The position numbers and the translations under genes were made by a program. The notes beneath the pieces are model-generated. The model was not told where the DNA came from. It worked only from the letters and a program-made list of their open reading frames with translations, and did not search any database. A DNA stretch of 31,496 nucleotides from JBAZKK01 sp041650795 (lineage in GTDB: Bacteria > Omnitrophota > Gorgyraeia > Gygaellales > Profunditerraquicolaceae): contig JBAZKK010000012.1 of NCBI GenBank assembly GCA_041650795.1, positions 1 to 31,496 on the forward strand. Reading direction: 5' to 3'. Positions 1 through 7,916 of the stretch are shown piece by piece (the first letter of the stretch is position 1; each line of letters opens with the position of its first letter).

Positions 1-353
1 TCCACCTCCGCGCCTTCCAGAAATACAAAATCCTGCACCTTAAGTGACGTCAGGCCGCAGTTCTTGACTCCGATGATAACCGTGGGTCCCGGATGCCCTG
101 CGGGATCCCGGGGAGAATTAAAGTATTGCGATGCCTCCTCGCGCGGAGCCGTCAAAAAAGATTTCAGGGGTTCAATGACGCGATAGGGGTTAAAAACAAA
201 GGTATGCCTGCCCTGGATCTGGCGGCAGGAATAATCATCTTCTTTCTGCAGGGGGTTTTCTTTTTTGAGGGGCGAGAAAACACGGAAGGCGCTGCGCAGC
301 TCATTTACGAAATCATCGAAGGCGCTCTCCCGACAGTAATATACCTTTGGCAT
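1..353 (-). CDS. Sulfhydrogenase beta-subunit-like 4Fe-4S protein, N-terminal part (runs off the window)
   Basis: This is an open frame of 117 codons from an ATG at 353 that continues past base 1. The N-terminus has the layout of the soluble sulfhydrogenase beta / anaerobic sulfite reductase A family. A short leader is followed by a segment with EPLKSFLTAPREE, matching the PPKKFFFKPRE-type motif of that family, and then by IIGVKNCGLTSLKVQDFVFLEG-like sequence, matching the family's GVxxCDxxxLKxLDxxFLE block. The C-terminal ferredoxin domain expected for the family lies outside the window. Such subunits pass electrons between a flavoprotein NAD(P)H module and a hydrogenase or heterodisulfide-type partner, so a redox partner gene probably follows downstream. 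No good Shine-Dalgarno precedes the ATG; the start is chosen from the family alignment. A promoter and a TTGTGA-N6-TCACAA site lie upstream. The family call rests on recalled sequence similarity. Confidence 0.65.
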   Translation of the reverse strand, partial: MPKVYYCRESAFDDFVNELRSAFRVFSPLKKENPLQKEDDYSCRQIQGRHTFVFNPYRVIEPLKSFLTAPREEASQYFNSPRDPAGHPGPTVIIGVKNCGLTSLKVQDFVFLEGAEV

Positions 354-389
354 AAAGAAGATATCTTTTTGTAAAAAGGCGTCACCCTC

Positions 390-407
390 TTGTGAAAATT
401 ATCACAA
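390..407 (-). promoter_or_regulatory. Rex- or CRP/FNR-type operator palindrome
   Basis: The sequence TTGTGA-AAATTA-TCACAA has perfect 6-bp inverted arms around a 6-bp spacer. It fits the CRP/HcpR pattern TTGTGA-N6-TCACAA. It also fits the Rex operator TTGTGAA-N4-TTCACAA with one mismatch. It lies 37 bp upstream of the start codon at 353 and just downstream of the start predicted from the promoter at 439-467, a position suited to repression. A near-copy sits at 10577-10594 in the leader of the hydrogenase operon. Confidence 0.65.
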
Positions 408-438
408 AAACCTGACAAAAAAATAAAACTTTCATTTC

Positions 439-467
439 ATAATACTATATTTGTGCGGGGATGGCAA
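439..467 (-). promoter_or_regulatory. Sigma70-type promoter for the gene starting at 353
   Basis: On the minus strand the -35 box is TTGCCA (462-467) and the -10 box is TATTAT (439-444), separated by 17 bp. The predicted transcript starts near 432, giving a leader of about 80 nt that contains the palindrome at 390-407. This separates the downstream gene from the hydrogenase maturation operon ending at 540. Confidence 0.55.
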
Positions 468-539
468 GATTTTTTAAACAGGCGCTAGTAAGCAAAAGGC
501 AGAACCAGCTTTTGTTTCATTGTAGGATAAACCGCCTTT

Positions 540-1589
540 TTAGCTGACCCTGGCTTTAAGTGAGTGGCCGATTGAATAATCCACAAAGCGCCCTTGTGTA
601 ACCGCGCTCCTTTCAATCTGCGCGATATACTCCTGCGCCGATAAGTTCAGGCAGGCCTTACCGGGGTAGATCTCGTATAATCCCCGGTATCGGCTTGGAG
701 TAAAATTAGGCATGAGCACATTTGCCCCGGCCTCAAGCCCTTCCTTCCTGTGATCCTCTCCTCCCAGGCTCCCCAAAGCCGTAGTCGCCGGCATGTGCGC
801 GTCACGGGTAAGAATGCGGGTTAAAGCCAGTACCTTCAAGGTCAGCTGCAGGTCGCCGGCCGGCTCATTGCTAAAGGCGCTGCCAGCGTGCGGGATGAAC
901 GGACCGATGCCGACCATGGCCAGTTCTTTTTCTTTAAGGAACAACATATCCCGCGCCAGCGAACGCAGGGTCTGTCCTTTCAATCCCACCAAGAGTCCCG
1001 AGCCTGCCTGATAACCAAGCTCGATAAGATCATCCAGGCACTTCAGGCGGCTCTCTACCTTCCTTGCGGCATGCGCGTCCGCATAGATCTCGGCGTCGGT
1101 GGTCTCCACGCGCAGGAGGTACCTGTCCGCGCCTGCCCGGCGCCACAGCCGGTATTCCCCGCAAGTCCTCTCCCCCACGGAAAGAGTAACGGCGATGCGA
1201 AACTTCGCCTTTATCCTGCGGATCAGGCCGGCCAGCCACTCCGGCTCAAGCTTACTGTCTTCTCCTGACTGCAGGACCACGGTCTTTATCCCGCAGCCTG
1301 TGATCTCCTTTACCGCGCAGAGTATCTCCTGAGCGCTCAAGCGGTACCTTTGCAAACCGGCGTTGGTGCTGTTTATCCCGCAATAAAAACAATCGTTTGA
1401 ACAATAGTTGGAAAACTCGACCAGCCCGCGCAGAAGTATTCCTTCCCCCGCAAAACGTCTTCTCACCGCATCCGCAAAATCCAGCATCTCATTTACCTGG
1501 CGCGGGTCTTCCACGCCCAACAGGAACTCCAGTTCTTGCGTTTGCGGACGAGGGTCAGCGAATATCTTTTCTAGTCTTTCTTTTAACAT
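540..1589 (-). CDS. hydE: [FeFe]-hydrogenase H-cluster maturation radical SAM enzyme HydE
   Basis: HydE is the radical SAM enzyme that acts on the HydG-derived Fe(CO)2(CN)-cysteine synthon to build the diiron subcluster of the [FeFe]-hydrogenase. The radical SAM motif CSNDCFYC is present; counted from the ATG at 1589 its cysteines are residues 63, 67 and 70, the numbering I recall for Thermotoga maritima HydE. The protein also carries VLQSGED, GADRYLLRVET and VGIGPFIPHAG blocks typical of HydE. With this start the length is 349 aa, normal for the family. An earlier ATG at 1631 would add 14 residues and increase the overlap with hydF to 77 nt; the 1589 start overlaps by 35 nt. It is the last gene of the maturation operon, co-transcribed with hydF, aspA and hydG. 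Confidence 0.95.
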   Translation of the reverse strand: MLKERLEKIFADPRPQTQELEFLLGVEDPRQVNEMLDFADAVRRRFAGEGILLRGLVEFSNYCSNDCFYCGINSTNAGLQRYRLSAQEILCAVKEITGCGIKTVVLQSGEDSKLEPEWLAGLIRRIKAKFRIAVTLSVGERTCGEYRLWRRAGADRYLLRVETTDAEIYADAHAARKVESRLKCLDDLIELGYQAGSGLLVGLKGQTLRSLARDMLFLKEKELAMVGIGPFIPHAGSAFSNEPAGDLQLTLKVLALTRILTRDAHMPATTALGSLGGEDHRKEGLEAGANVLMPNFTPSRYRGLYEIYPGKACLNLSAQEYIAQIERSAVTQGRFVDYSIGHSLKARVS

Positions 1590-2847
1590 GGGTATGTCCG
1601 GATGCGGTTTCAATCCCGGAAAGGTAAGCATCCAGCGCCGCCGGGAACGGCGCGAGCGTACGCCTGATCGCCCCCTGCAGCGCGGATATCGCCACCCCGT
1701 AATTGGTAATCGCTACCCGCGCCGACCTGGCCTTATCGATACGGGAGATCATCTCCCTGCGGTTAATCATGCACCCGCCGCAGTGGACGACCAGATTGTA
1801 GCTGGCCAGGTTTTCCGGGTAATCGCTGCCAGATGAGACATCCACCCGGATATCACAACCCAAGTATTGACGCAGCCAGCGCGGAATCTTGACCCTGCCG
1901 ATATCGTCTTCGATGGCGTGGTGGCTGCAGGCCTCGGCAATAAGTATCCTGTCTCCGGATTTAAGCCTCTCTATGGACGCGGCCCCGCGTGAGGCCTCAA
2001 TCAGGTCTCCTTTGTAACGGGAAAAGAGTATGGAAAAAGTAGTGCATTTGACATTCTCCGGCGTATCGGCGACCATCTTAAGCACCACCTGCGAATCGCA
2101 GACAACGATATTCGGCGGCACAGTCAGGCGCTTCAGCGCGGCGGAATACTCCCTTTCTTTGACCACCATCACTTCGGCATCGTTATCCAAGGCGTCTCGG
2201 ATCACCTGCACCTGCGGCAGGATCAATCTCCCCTTGGGTGCCTGCAGGTCTATTGGGACAATCAGCATTGCCAGACCCCCGGGAGGAAGCAAGTCTCCGA
2301 TCAAGGACGGCGGACGCAGGAATTCTTCCGGGCATACCTCCAGCAGGTGTTTCTTAAACTCATCGACACAGCTGTCGCGGTTAGCCGTATCCATGCAGGA
2401 GCAGGAGATCACCCCGGCGGCCAGGGAACGCAGTTTTTCCAGGAAATTCTCCGACGGACGAAAAAGATCTATCTTATTTACCACCGCGATAAGCGGAATC
2501 TTGCGCCTGGCAGCCTCTGCGGCAACCAACTCCTCGTATTCCCCCCACCTCCCTGCCTCCGTAAGCAATACCGCCAGCTCTGAACGGTCGAATACCCTCT
2601 TCGTCTTCTTTATCCTTAAGCCAGCCAGCTTAGATTTATCGTCTAAGCCCGCGGTATCCAAGAAAACTACGGGACCCACCGGCAGAAGCTCCATCGGCTT
2701 CTCCACCACGTCGGTGGTAGTGCCGGGGACAGGAGAGGTAATGGCCGCATCCTGGCCCGAGATAAGATTGAGGAAGCTGGACTTTCCGACGTTGGTGCGT
2801 CCGAATATGCCGATATGCAGGCGTAATGATTTAGGCGTTTTTTCCAT
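1555..2847 (-). CDS. hydF: [FeFe]-hydrogenase H-cluster maturation GTPase HydF
   Basis: HydF is the GTPase scaffold that carries the assembled diiron subcluster and loads it into apo-HydA. The N-terminal GTPase domain shows the P-loop GRTNVGKSS near residue 16, a TTTDVV switch region, DTAGLDD (G3) and NKID (G4). The C-terminal cluster-binding domain has CSHH followed about 50 residues later by HCGGC, matching the CxH...HCxxC ligands of the HydF [4Fe-4S] cluster. At 430 aa it is of normal size. The start lies inside the last codons of aspA (17-nt overlap), and the end overlaps hydE, so translation along hydF-hydE is probably coupled. Confidence 0.95.
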   Translation of the reverse strand: MEKTPKSLRLHIGIFGRTNVGKSSFLNLISGQDAAITSPVPGTTTDVVEKPMELLPVGPVVFLDTAGLDDKSKLAGLRIKKTKRVFDRSELAVLLTEAGRWGEYEELVAAEAARRKIPLIAVVNKIDLFRPSENFLEKLRSLAAGVISCSCMDTANRDSCVDEFKKHLLEVCPEEFLRPPSLIGDLLPPGGLAMLIVPIDLQAPKGRLILPQVQVIRDALDNDAEVMVVKEREYSAALKRLTVPPNIVVCDSQVVLKMVADTPENVKCTTFSILFSRYKGDLIEASRGAASIERLKSGDRILIAEACSHHAIEDDIGRVKIPRWLRQYLGCDIRVDVSSGSDYPENLASYNLVVHCGGCMINRREMISRIDKARSARVAITNYGVAISALQGAIRRTLAPFPAALDAYLSGIETASGHTHVKRKTRKDIR

Positions 2848-4219
2848 TTTTACGGTAACCTAAAGAAGTAAGGTTGTAAGGATCGAAAATGCGTCTTATC
2901 AGCTTTTTACCCAGTTTTTTCTCCAGGAACTCGCGCAGGTTAACGCCCCCCGAACGGCGGAATGCCTCAAGCAAGGACTCGGCTTTGCCATAACCTATAT
3001 AAGGCAGCAGGGCGGCGACAATGGCCGGGCTGGCGTTGAAATACGCGCTGCATTTGTCTTTGTCTGCCCGGATGCCCTTAATACAACCGCAGAGCATCTG
3101 GCCGGCATTGAGCAGAATATCCACCTCATCCAGTATGGATTGCGCAAGTAATGGCATGAATTCGTTGATCTGCAGACTGGCTGAAGAACAGGCCTCGCTT
3201 ACAGCCAGGTCTTCGCACATGGCCCGTATCCCGGCCTGGATCGCCGCCTCCGGGACCACCGGGTTGACCTTGCCCGGCATAATCGAGGAGCCGGCCTGCA
3301 GCGCGGGCAGTCTGATCTCCCCCAACAGGTTCAGCAGGCGCAGATCGCTAGAAACCTTGATAAGGTTCACCGCGTGCGCCTTGAGGATGCCGGAGGCCTC
3401 GGCAAAGGCATCGCTGTTAGCCGTAGCATCCAGCAAGGTCTCCCCCCTGGCCAACCCTATGCCGGTAATCCGGCGCAATATCTCAATCACGAGGTAAATG
3501 TAACTACGCGGGGCAGTCAGGCCAGTGCCCACCGCCGTCCCTCCGATATTTACTACGCGCAGGCGCTCCTCGCATTTAAAGGTCCTCCAGCGGTCGCGGG
3601 CAAAGGCCTCGGCAAAGGCGCCAAACTCCTGGCCCAAGGTCACCGGCACCGCCTCCTGCAGCTCGGTCCTGCCGATCTTGACCACCGCGGCGAATTCCTT
3701 CTCCTTTTTCTGAAACGCCCCCTGGAGCGCGGCGATCCGGCGGCTCAATTCCCGCAGACGGTAGATAACCGCGATCTTCAGGGCCGTCGGGTAGGTATCG
3801 TTGGTGGACTGGTTAAGGTTAACGTCCTCTATAGGGTCAACCGGTTTGTATACCCCTAGCCTGCCGCGCAGGATCTCGTTGGCACGGTTGGCCAGCACTT
3901 CGTTGACGTTCATGTTGGTGGAGGTACCCGCACCACCCTGGAGGGCATCCACTGGAAACTGGTCGCGGAATTTCCCCTGAATTATCTCCGCGCAGGCACG
4001 CACGATCGCCGCCGCCTTCTTCTCATCCAGCAATTTCAATTCCCGGTTGGCCTCGGCTGCGGCCTGCTTGACCTGACAGTATGCCGCAATCAATAAAGGG
4101 CTTACCGGACGGCCGCTAAGGTAAAAATTCTCCAGCGCCCTCTGGGTGTGGATACCCCAGTAGGCCTCTGCCGGGACCTTGAGCCGGCCGAGCGAATCTT
4201 TCTCTATGCGGTAACGCAT
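2831..4219 (-). CDS. aspA: Aspartate ammonia-lyase (aspartase/fumarase superfamily)
   Basis: This 462-aa protein is predicted to deaminate L-aspartate to fumarate and ammonia. The superfamily signature GSSIMPGKVNP is present near residue 305. The block GRTELQEAVPVTLGQE favours aspartase over fumarase, which usually has GRTHLQDATP at that position. STNMNVNEVLANRA and LNQSTNDTYPTALK are the other conserved substrate-binding regions. A strong Shine-Dalgarno (AAAGGAGG) precedes the ATG. The gene sits between hydG and hydF. Aspartase-like genes next to hydrogenase maturases are known from other genomes, and ammonia is a reported nitrogen source for the bridging azadithiolate ligand, so local ammonium supply is a reasonable inference. 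A general role in aspartate catabolism is the alternative. Confidence 0.88.
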   Translation of the reverse strand: MRYRIEKDSLGRLKVPAEAYWGIHTQRALENFYLSGRPVSPLLIAAYCQVKQAAAEANRELKLLDEKKAAAIVRACAEIIQGKFRDQFPVDALQGGAGTSTNMNVNEVLANRANEILRGRLGVYKPVDPIEDVNLNQSTNDTYPTALKIAVIYRLRELSRRIAALQGAFQKKEKEFAAVVKIGRTELQEAVPVTLGQEFGAFAEAFARDRWRTFKCEERLRVVNIGGTAVGTGLTAPRSYIYLVIEILRRITGIGLARGETLLDATANSDAFAEASGILKAHAVNLIKVSSDLRLLNLLGEIRLPALQAGSSIMPGKVNPVVPEAAIQAGIRAMCEDLAVSEACSSASLQINEFMPLLAQSILDEVDILLNAGQMLCGCIKGIRADKDKCSAYFNASPAIVAALLPYIGYGKAESLLEAFRRSGGVNLREFLEKKLGKKLIRRIFDPYNLTSLGYRKNGKNA

Positions 4220-4232
4220 TATCTATCCTCCT

Positions 4233-5741
4233 TTAAAAACAGAGGTCCCTTTCGCCGCTACGGATCCTCTCGTAATAACGGTTGAACATAACAAACATCT
4301 CCACGGGAAAGTCGCGCGGGACCCTCGCTTTGATCTCTGCGATCTCCCGGGCAGCCAGCTTTTCCCCGATCGCCCTGGTTTCTTCGCTGGCAAAATCCTC
4401 CAGCCACTCCTGGAAGGTAAGCACGGCGTTGAGCTTGCACAAATGCCCTTCCTTGCCGCTCTTGAGCATGCCCATGATGTTATCCCCGGTGCGTCCGCAG
4501 CGGTAACCGGCAGTGCAGAAAGAAGTGATGTAGCCCAGAGAGGCCAGGTCGCGGATGACCGCGTCCAGCGAACGGCTGTCCCCGAGGATAAACTGCTGGA
4601 TATTCTCCTCCTGCCCCTCCCCGCGCTCACTGTAAGCGCCTATCCCTACCCGCGAAGAGGCGTCGCGCTGCGTGCACATAGGGATCACCTCCCGCATCAC
4701 CCTGGGGTTCTCCCGGCAGGTGACAATCATCCCAGAATAAGGTATAGCAAGCCTAAGTACCGCAACCAGCTTCTTAAAATCGGCGTCGCCGACAGCATAG
4801 CCGCTCTCTGTAACAAATGGGGTATTGGCAGCCGGCTCAAGCCGCGGGAAAGAAACCGTGTGCGGACCGATTCCGAAATGTTTTTCCAGGTCGCGGGCGT
4901 GGGCCAAGAGACCCATTACCTCGAAACGCCAGTCATACAGCCCGAAGAGCGCGCCGATGGCCACATCATCTATGCCCGCCTCCATTGCACGATGCAGGCT
5001 ATACAACCTCCAGAGATAATCGCCTTTTATTGTCCACTCCGGGTGCACGCTCCGGTAGGTAGGCAGGTGGTAGGTCTCCTGGAAAACCTGGAATGTCCCT
5101 ATGCCTGCGGCCTTGACCTTACGGTAATCGTTGATCTCCATGGGCGCAGCGTTAATATTAACCCTGCGGATCGCACCATACCCGCGCCTGGCCTTGACCC
5201 TGATGCCGTATATCTTGCGCATCACATCACAGATATAATCCGCGCCGGAGGAAGGATGCTCGCCGAAGACCACCACCAGCCTCTTATGCCCCAGCTTTCC
5301 GGCGAGGACCTCGCTTTCCCCGGCCACCTCCTCAAGGCTCAGCCTCCTGCGCTCAATCACCTGGTTTTCCCCCCGGAACCCGCAGTAAATGCAGTTATTC
5401 ACGCAGAGGCTGGAACAGTAAAGCGGGGCAAAGGTAACCACCCGGTTATCGTAAACCTTCGTTTTGATGCGCGCGGCTGCGGCAAAGATCTCATCCCACA
5501 GGTCGTCATCGTGCACGTTCAGCAGGGCCGCTGCCTCAAAAAGCTCCAGGGTCCTGATCTCCATGGCCTTGGAGATGATCTCCCGCACCTGACCGGCCTG
5601 CGTATCCCTGCGCTGCGCAAGCAGACGGAATATCTCTGCCTCATCGATGAAGCACCTGCCGCCGGCAAGGTACTTCTCGTTCTCCGCACTCTTGATAATC
5701 CTATCTTTGCGCTGCGTACTCTGTTCTAAAATATCCTGCAT
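4233..5741 (-). CDS. hydG: [FeFe]-hydrogenase maturation radical SAM tyrosine lyase HydG, divergent form
   Basis: HydG cleaves tyrosine to p-cresol, CO and cyanide and builds the Fe(CO)2(CN) synthon on an auxiliary cluster. The radical SAM motif is CVNNCIYC (Cys113, 117, 120 from the ATG at 5741), followed by GFRGEN as usual for HydG. The C-terminal auxiliary cluster motif is odd. Canonical HydG has CTxCYRxGRTG (CX2CX22C), but here it reads CTAGYRCGRTG: the second cysteine position is Gly412 and a cysteine appears at 415. The third cysteine (435) is in place. The usual SAGSRT-like segment is also replaced by SSRVGIGAYSERGEG. The length (502 aa) is somewhat above average. A TTG at 5768 would extend it by 9 residues and overlap the upstream gene; the ATG at 5741 is preferred. 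Identity as HydG is firm; activity of the altered site is unproven. Confidence 0.92.
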   Translation of the reverse strand: MQDILEQSTQRKDRIIKSAENEKYLAGGRCFIDEAEIFRLLAQRRDTQAGQVREIISKAMEIRTLELFEAAALLNVHDDDLWDEIFAAAARIKTKVYDNRVVTFAPLYCSSLCVNNCIYCGFRGENQVIERRRLSLEEVAGESEVLAGKLGHKRLVVVFGEHPSSGADYICDVMRKIYGIRVKARRGYGAIRRVNINAAPMEINDYRKVKAAGIGTFQVFQETYHLPTYRSVHPEWTIKGDYLWRLYSLHRAMEAGIDDVAIGALFGLYDWRFEVMGLLAHARDLEKHFGIGPHTVSFPRLEPAANTPFVTESGYAVGDADFKKLVAVLRLAIPYSGMIVTCRENPRVMREVIPMCTQRDASSRVGIGAYSERGEGQEENIQQFILGDSRSLDAVIRDLASLGYITSFCTAGYRCGRTGDNIMGMLKSGKEGHLCKLNAVLTFQEWLEDFASEETRAIGEKLAAREIAEIKARVPRDFPVEMFVMFNRYYERIRSGERDLCF

Positions 5742-5760
5742 CTTACCACTCTTTCTTGCG

Positions 5761-6012
5761 CTAAGCAACCTTGCTCAAGGCGGACTTTACCGAAATCCCG
5801 GGAATCTTACCCAGCTTTCCGGTAAGCGCCCCGACTTTATCGGTATCGGCGTCCACAATCAGCGCTATCACGCTGCAATTCCTCTCATGATAAGGGACAC
5901 CCATGCGGCCTACGATGATATCCCCGAATTCCGAAAGCAGGACATTGACCGCGCCAGCCTGTTCCTTCCTGTTCTCAACGATGATACCTACGAACCCCAG
6001 ACGTTTCTTCAT
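5761..6012 (-). CDS. TM1266-family iron-only hydrogenase system regulator (putative)
   Basis: This small protein of 83 aa belongs to the TM1266 family, which has an ACT/NikR-C-like ferredoxin fold and is repeatedly found beside [FeFe]-hydrogenase maturation genes. The sequence shows the typical GFVGIIVENR start, a central GRMGVPYHERNCSVIALIVDA strand region and a terminal LGKIPGISVKSALSKV segment. There is no DNA-binding domain, so despite the family name it more likely acts by ligand binding or protein contact. A clear Shine-Dalgarno (AAAAGGAGA) precedes the ATG. It is the first gene after the hairpin at 6032-6085 and lies 19 nt upstream of hydG, at the head of the maturation half of the operon. 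Confidence 0.88.
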   Translation of the reverse strand: MKKRLGFVGIIVENRKEQAGAVNVLLSEFGDIIVGRMGVPYHERNCSVIALIVDADTDKVGALTGKLGKIPGISVKSALSKVA

Positions 6013-6031
6013 GCCTGTCTCCTTTTCCTAT

Positions 6032-6085
6032 AAAATAAAAATCCCAACCGTCGGGCGCGAGGTTTATGCCTGCGCTGAAGTTGGG
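6032..6085 (-). terminator. Terminator-like hairpin between hydA and the maturation genes
   Basis: In the transcript, CCCAAC (6080-6085) pairs with GTTGGG (6043-6048), and an inner GCGCAGG/CCTCGCGC stem closes a CATAAA loop. The outer stem is followed directly by ATTTTTATTTT. This has the form of an intrinsic terminator. It lies in the 156-nt gap after hydA and before the TM1266-family gene, the only long gap inside the hydrogenase operon. I see no second promoter with confidence after it, so it may act as a partial terminator that lowers maturase expression relative to the structural subunits. Confidence 0.6.
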
Positions 6086-6168
6086 TAAAGAATTCGCGTT
6101 TTCTTCTCCCTCGGCTTCAGAATCTCTTCCTCGCCACAGGACAAAACCTAAAACAAACGAGCCTGACG

Positions 6169-7914
6169 CTATTTGCTGTAAAGCGGCAGGCTGCGGTAAT
6201 GCGTATGAAGCAACTGTTCAGACTTGGCGCCTAAAGGCTCGCCCAGGAATTCCTGATAAAGCTTCTTGACGTAAGGGTTCTCGTGGGAATAACGGATCTT
6301 CTTTCCGCGGTCATCCTGGTAGAGCCCTTCCGCCCTCTTGCGGCGCAATTCATCGGTAACGCCGTAAGGCTGCCCCCCTCCCCCGACACACCCCCCGAGG
6401 CAAGCCATCACCTCTACAAAATGATACGGCAGGGGCAGGTTATCCTTTTTAGCCTGACGGATCTTATTCAAAACGTATTCCACATTATTCAAGCCATGGG
6501 CAATCGCCACCTTTATTGTCTTGCCTTCGATATTTACTTCGGTTTCTTTGACCCCGTCCAGGCCGCGCAGACCCTCAAACTCAATATTCTTTAAGTCCTT
6601 GCCGGTTATCAAATGATGCGCGGTCCGAAGAGCCGCCTCCATTACCCCGCCGGTCGCTCCGAAGATAACCCCGGCGCCGGTATAATCCCCCAGGATATGG
6701 TCCGGCTCTTCGTCGGGAAGGTTATTGAAATCTATCCCCGCCTGCTTGATCATACGCGCCAGTTCGCGGGTAGTGAGCGCCACGTCGATATCCTGGCATC
6801 CCGAGGCATACATCTCCTCGCAGCGCTTGATCTCGTATTTCTTGGCGGTGCAGGGCATGATGGAAACCATCACGATATTTTTAGGGTCGAGGTTGTTCTT
6901 CCTGGCATAATAGGTCTTGGTGAGGACACCGACAATCTGATGCGGCGATTTGCATGACGAGAAATGCTTAATCATGTCCGAATGAAATTTCTCCATGAAA
7001 TCTACCCAGGAAGGGCAGCAGGTAGTAATAAGGGGCAGCGGCCCCTTGCTGTGGGCAAACCTCTCCACGAACTCGCTGGCTTCCTCCATAATCGTAACGT
7101 CTGCTCCGAAATTGGTGTCAAAGACTGCCTCAAACCCCAGGCGGCGCAGCATGGCGTAGAGCTTCTTGGTAAGGTTCGCTCCGATAGGAAAACCGAATGC
7201 CTCGCCGATTGCCACCCTGACCGCAGGGGCAATCTGTACCACGCAATATTTAGCAGGGTTAAGGAGCTCCTCCCATACCTTGGCGGTCTGATCCAGTTCA
7301 ACGATGGCTCCAGTAGGGCAATGGTTTGAGCACTGACCGCAGCGGATACAGGGGGAATCCGCCAACTTGATATCTCCGGCAGGGGAAATCCTGGTGCCGT
7401 AACCGCGCTCTAGAAACGACAAAGCCCAGACATCCTGCATCTCCTGGCAGACCTTAACGCACCTTCCACAGAGGATGCATTTTGAAGGGTCGAGCACTAT
7501 GGTGCCGGTAGAGTTATCCACCGGGAGCTCGCGCAGCGATTTGGTAAATACCTCCTCGCGAATGCCGAAATCCGCAAAAAGTGTCTGTAATTCACAGTTA
7601 TTATTACGGCCGCACTTGAGGCAATCGTTAGGATGGTTTGAAAGGATCAGCTCCAGGATGGTCTTGCGTATGGAAACTATCTCCGGGTCATGTGTGACGA
7701 TATCCATACCCTCTTCCAGCGGCGTACAGCAGGCGCGCAGCATCTTGGAGGTCCCTTTGATTTTGACGATGCATATGCCGCAGGCCGCCGAAGAAACCAA
7801 ATCCGGGTGCTTGCAGAGGGTGGGGATCTTGACCTGCACCTTCCTGGCGGCTTCCAGTATTGTCGCGCCTTCCTCTGCCGTAACGGCAATCCCGTTAATT
7901 TTGGCCTTAACCAT
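6169..7914 (-). CDS. hydA: [FeFe]-hydrogenase catalytic subunit, NAD(P)-linked multimeric type (HndD/HydA)
   Basis: This 581-aa catalytic subunit reversibly makes H2 at the H-cluster. Domains in order are a plant-type [2Fe-2S] ferredoxin domain (Cys34, 45, 48, 62/63), a His-ligated [4Fe-4S] (His94, Cys98, 101, 107), two classical [4Fe-4S] clusters (Cys146/149/152/156 and 189/192/195/199), then the H domain. The H-cluster motifs are P1 TTCCPSW (297-303; usually TSCCPxW), P2 MPCTAKKYE (Cys355) and P3 EVMACLGGCVGGGGQP (Cys505, 509). A C-terminal small-subunit-like tail ends in LLHTHY, as in HndD. With hndA, hndB and hndC upstream it forms a soluble tetrameric hydrogenase. The HndABCD architecture is known for electron bifurcation with NAD(P)H and ferredoxin, which is likely but not shown here. 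Confidence 0.96.
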   Translation of the reverse strand: MVKAKINGIAVTAEEGATILEAARKVQVKIPTLCKHPDLVSSAACGICIVKIKGTSKMLRACCTPLEEGMDIVTHDPEIVSIRKTILELILSNHPNDCLKCGRNNNCELQTLFADFGIREEVFTKSLRELPVDNSTGTIVLDPSKCILCGRCVKVCQEMQDVWALSFLERGYGTRISPAGDIKLADSPCIRCGQCSNHCPTGAIVELDQTAKVWEELLNPAKYCVVQIAPAVRVAIGEAFGFPIGANLTKKLYAMLRRLGFEAVFDTNFGADVTIMEEASEFVERFAHSKGPLPLITTCCPSWVDFMEKFHSDMIKHFSSCKSPHQIVGVLTKTYYARKNNLDPKNIVMVSIMPCTAKKYEIKRCEEMYASGCQDIDVALTTRELARMIKQAGIDFNNLPDEEPDHILGDYTGAGVIFGATGGVMEAALRTAHHLITGKDLKNIEFEGLRGLDGVKETEVNIEGKTIKVAIAHGLNNVEYVLNKIRQAKKDNLPLPYHFVEVMACLGGCVGGGGQPYGVTDELRRKRAEGLYQDDRGKKIRYSHENPYVKKLYQEFLGEPLGAKSEQLLHTHYRSLPLYSK

Positions 7915-7916
7915 TG

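Noticed and set aside
470..540. Weak inverted repeats after hydE
   Set aside because: AAAGGC/GCCTTT and CAAAAG/CTTTTG pairings exist but are short, compete with each other and lack a U-tract, so I do not call a terminator.
2030..2863. Plus-strand open frame of 277 codons
   Set aside because: It is antisense to hydF, low in complexity (Ser/Thr rich) and shows no family features.
4443..5729. Long plus-strand open frame of 428 codons
   Set aside because: It lies entirely opposite hydG, has no recognisable domain, and its length follows from the GC-rich codon pattern of the real gene.
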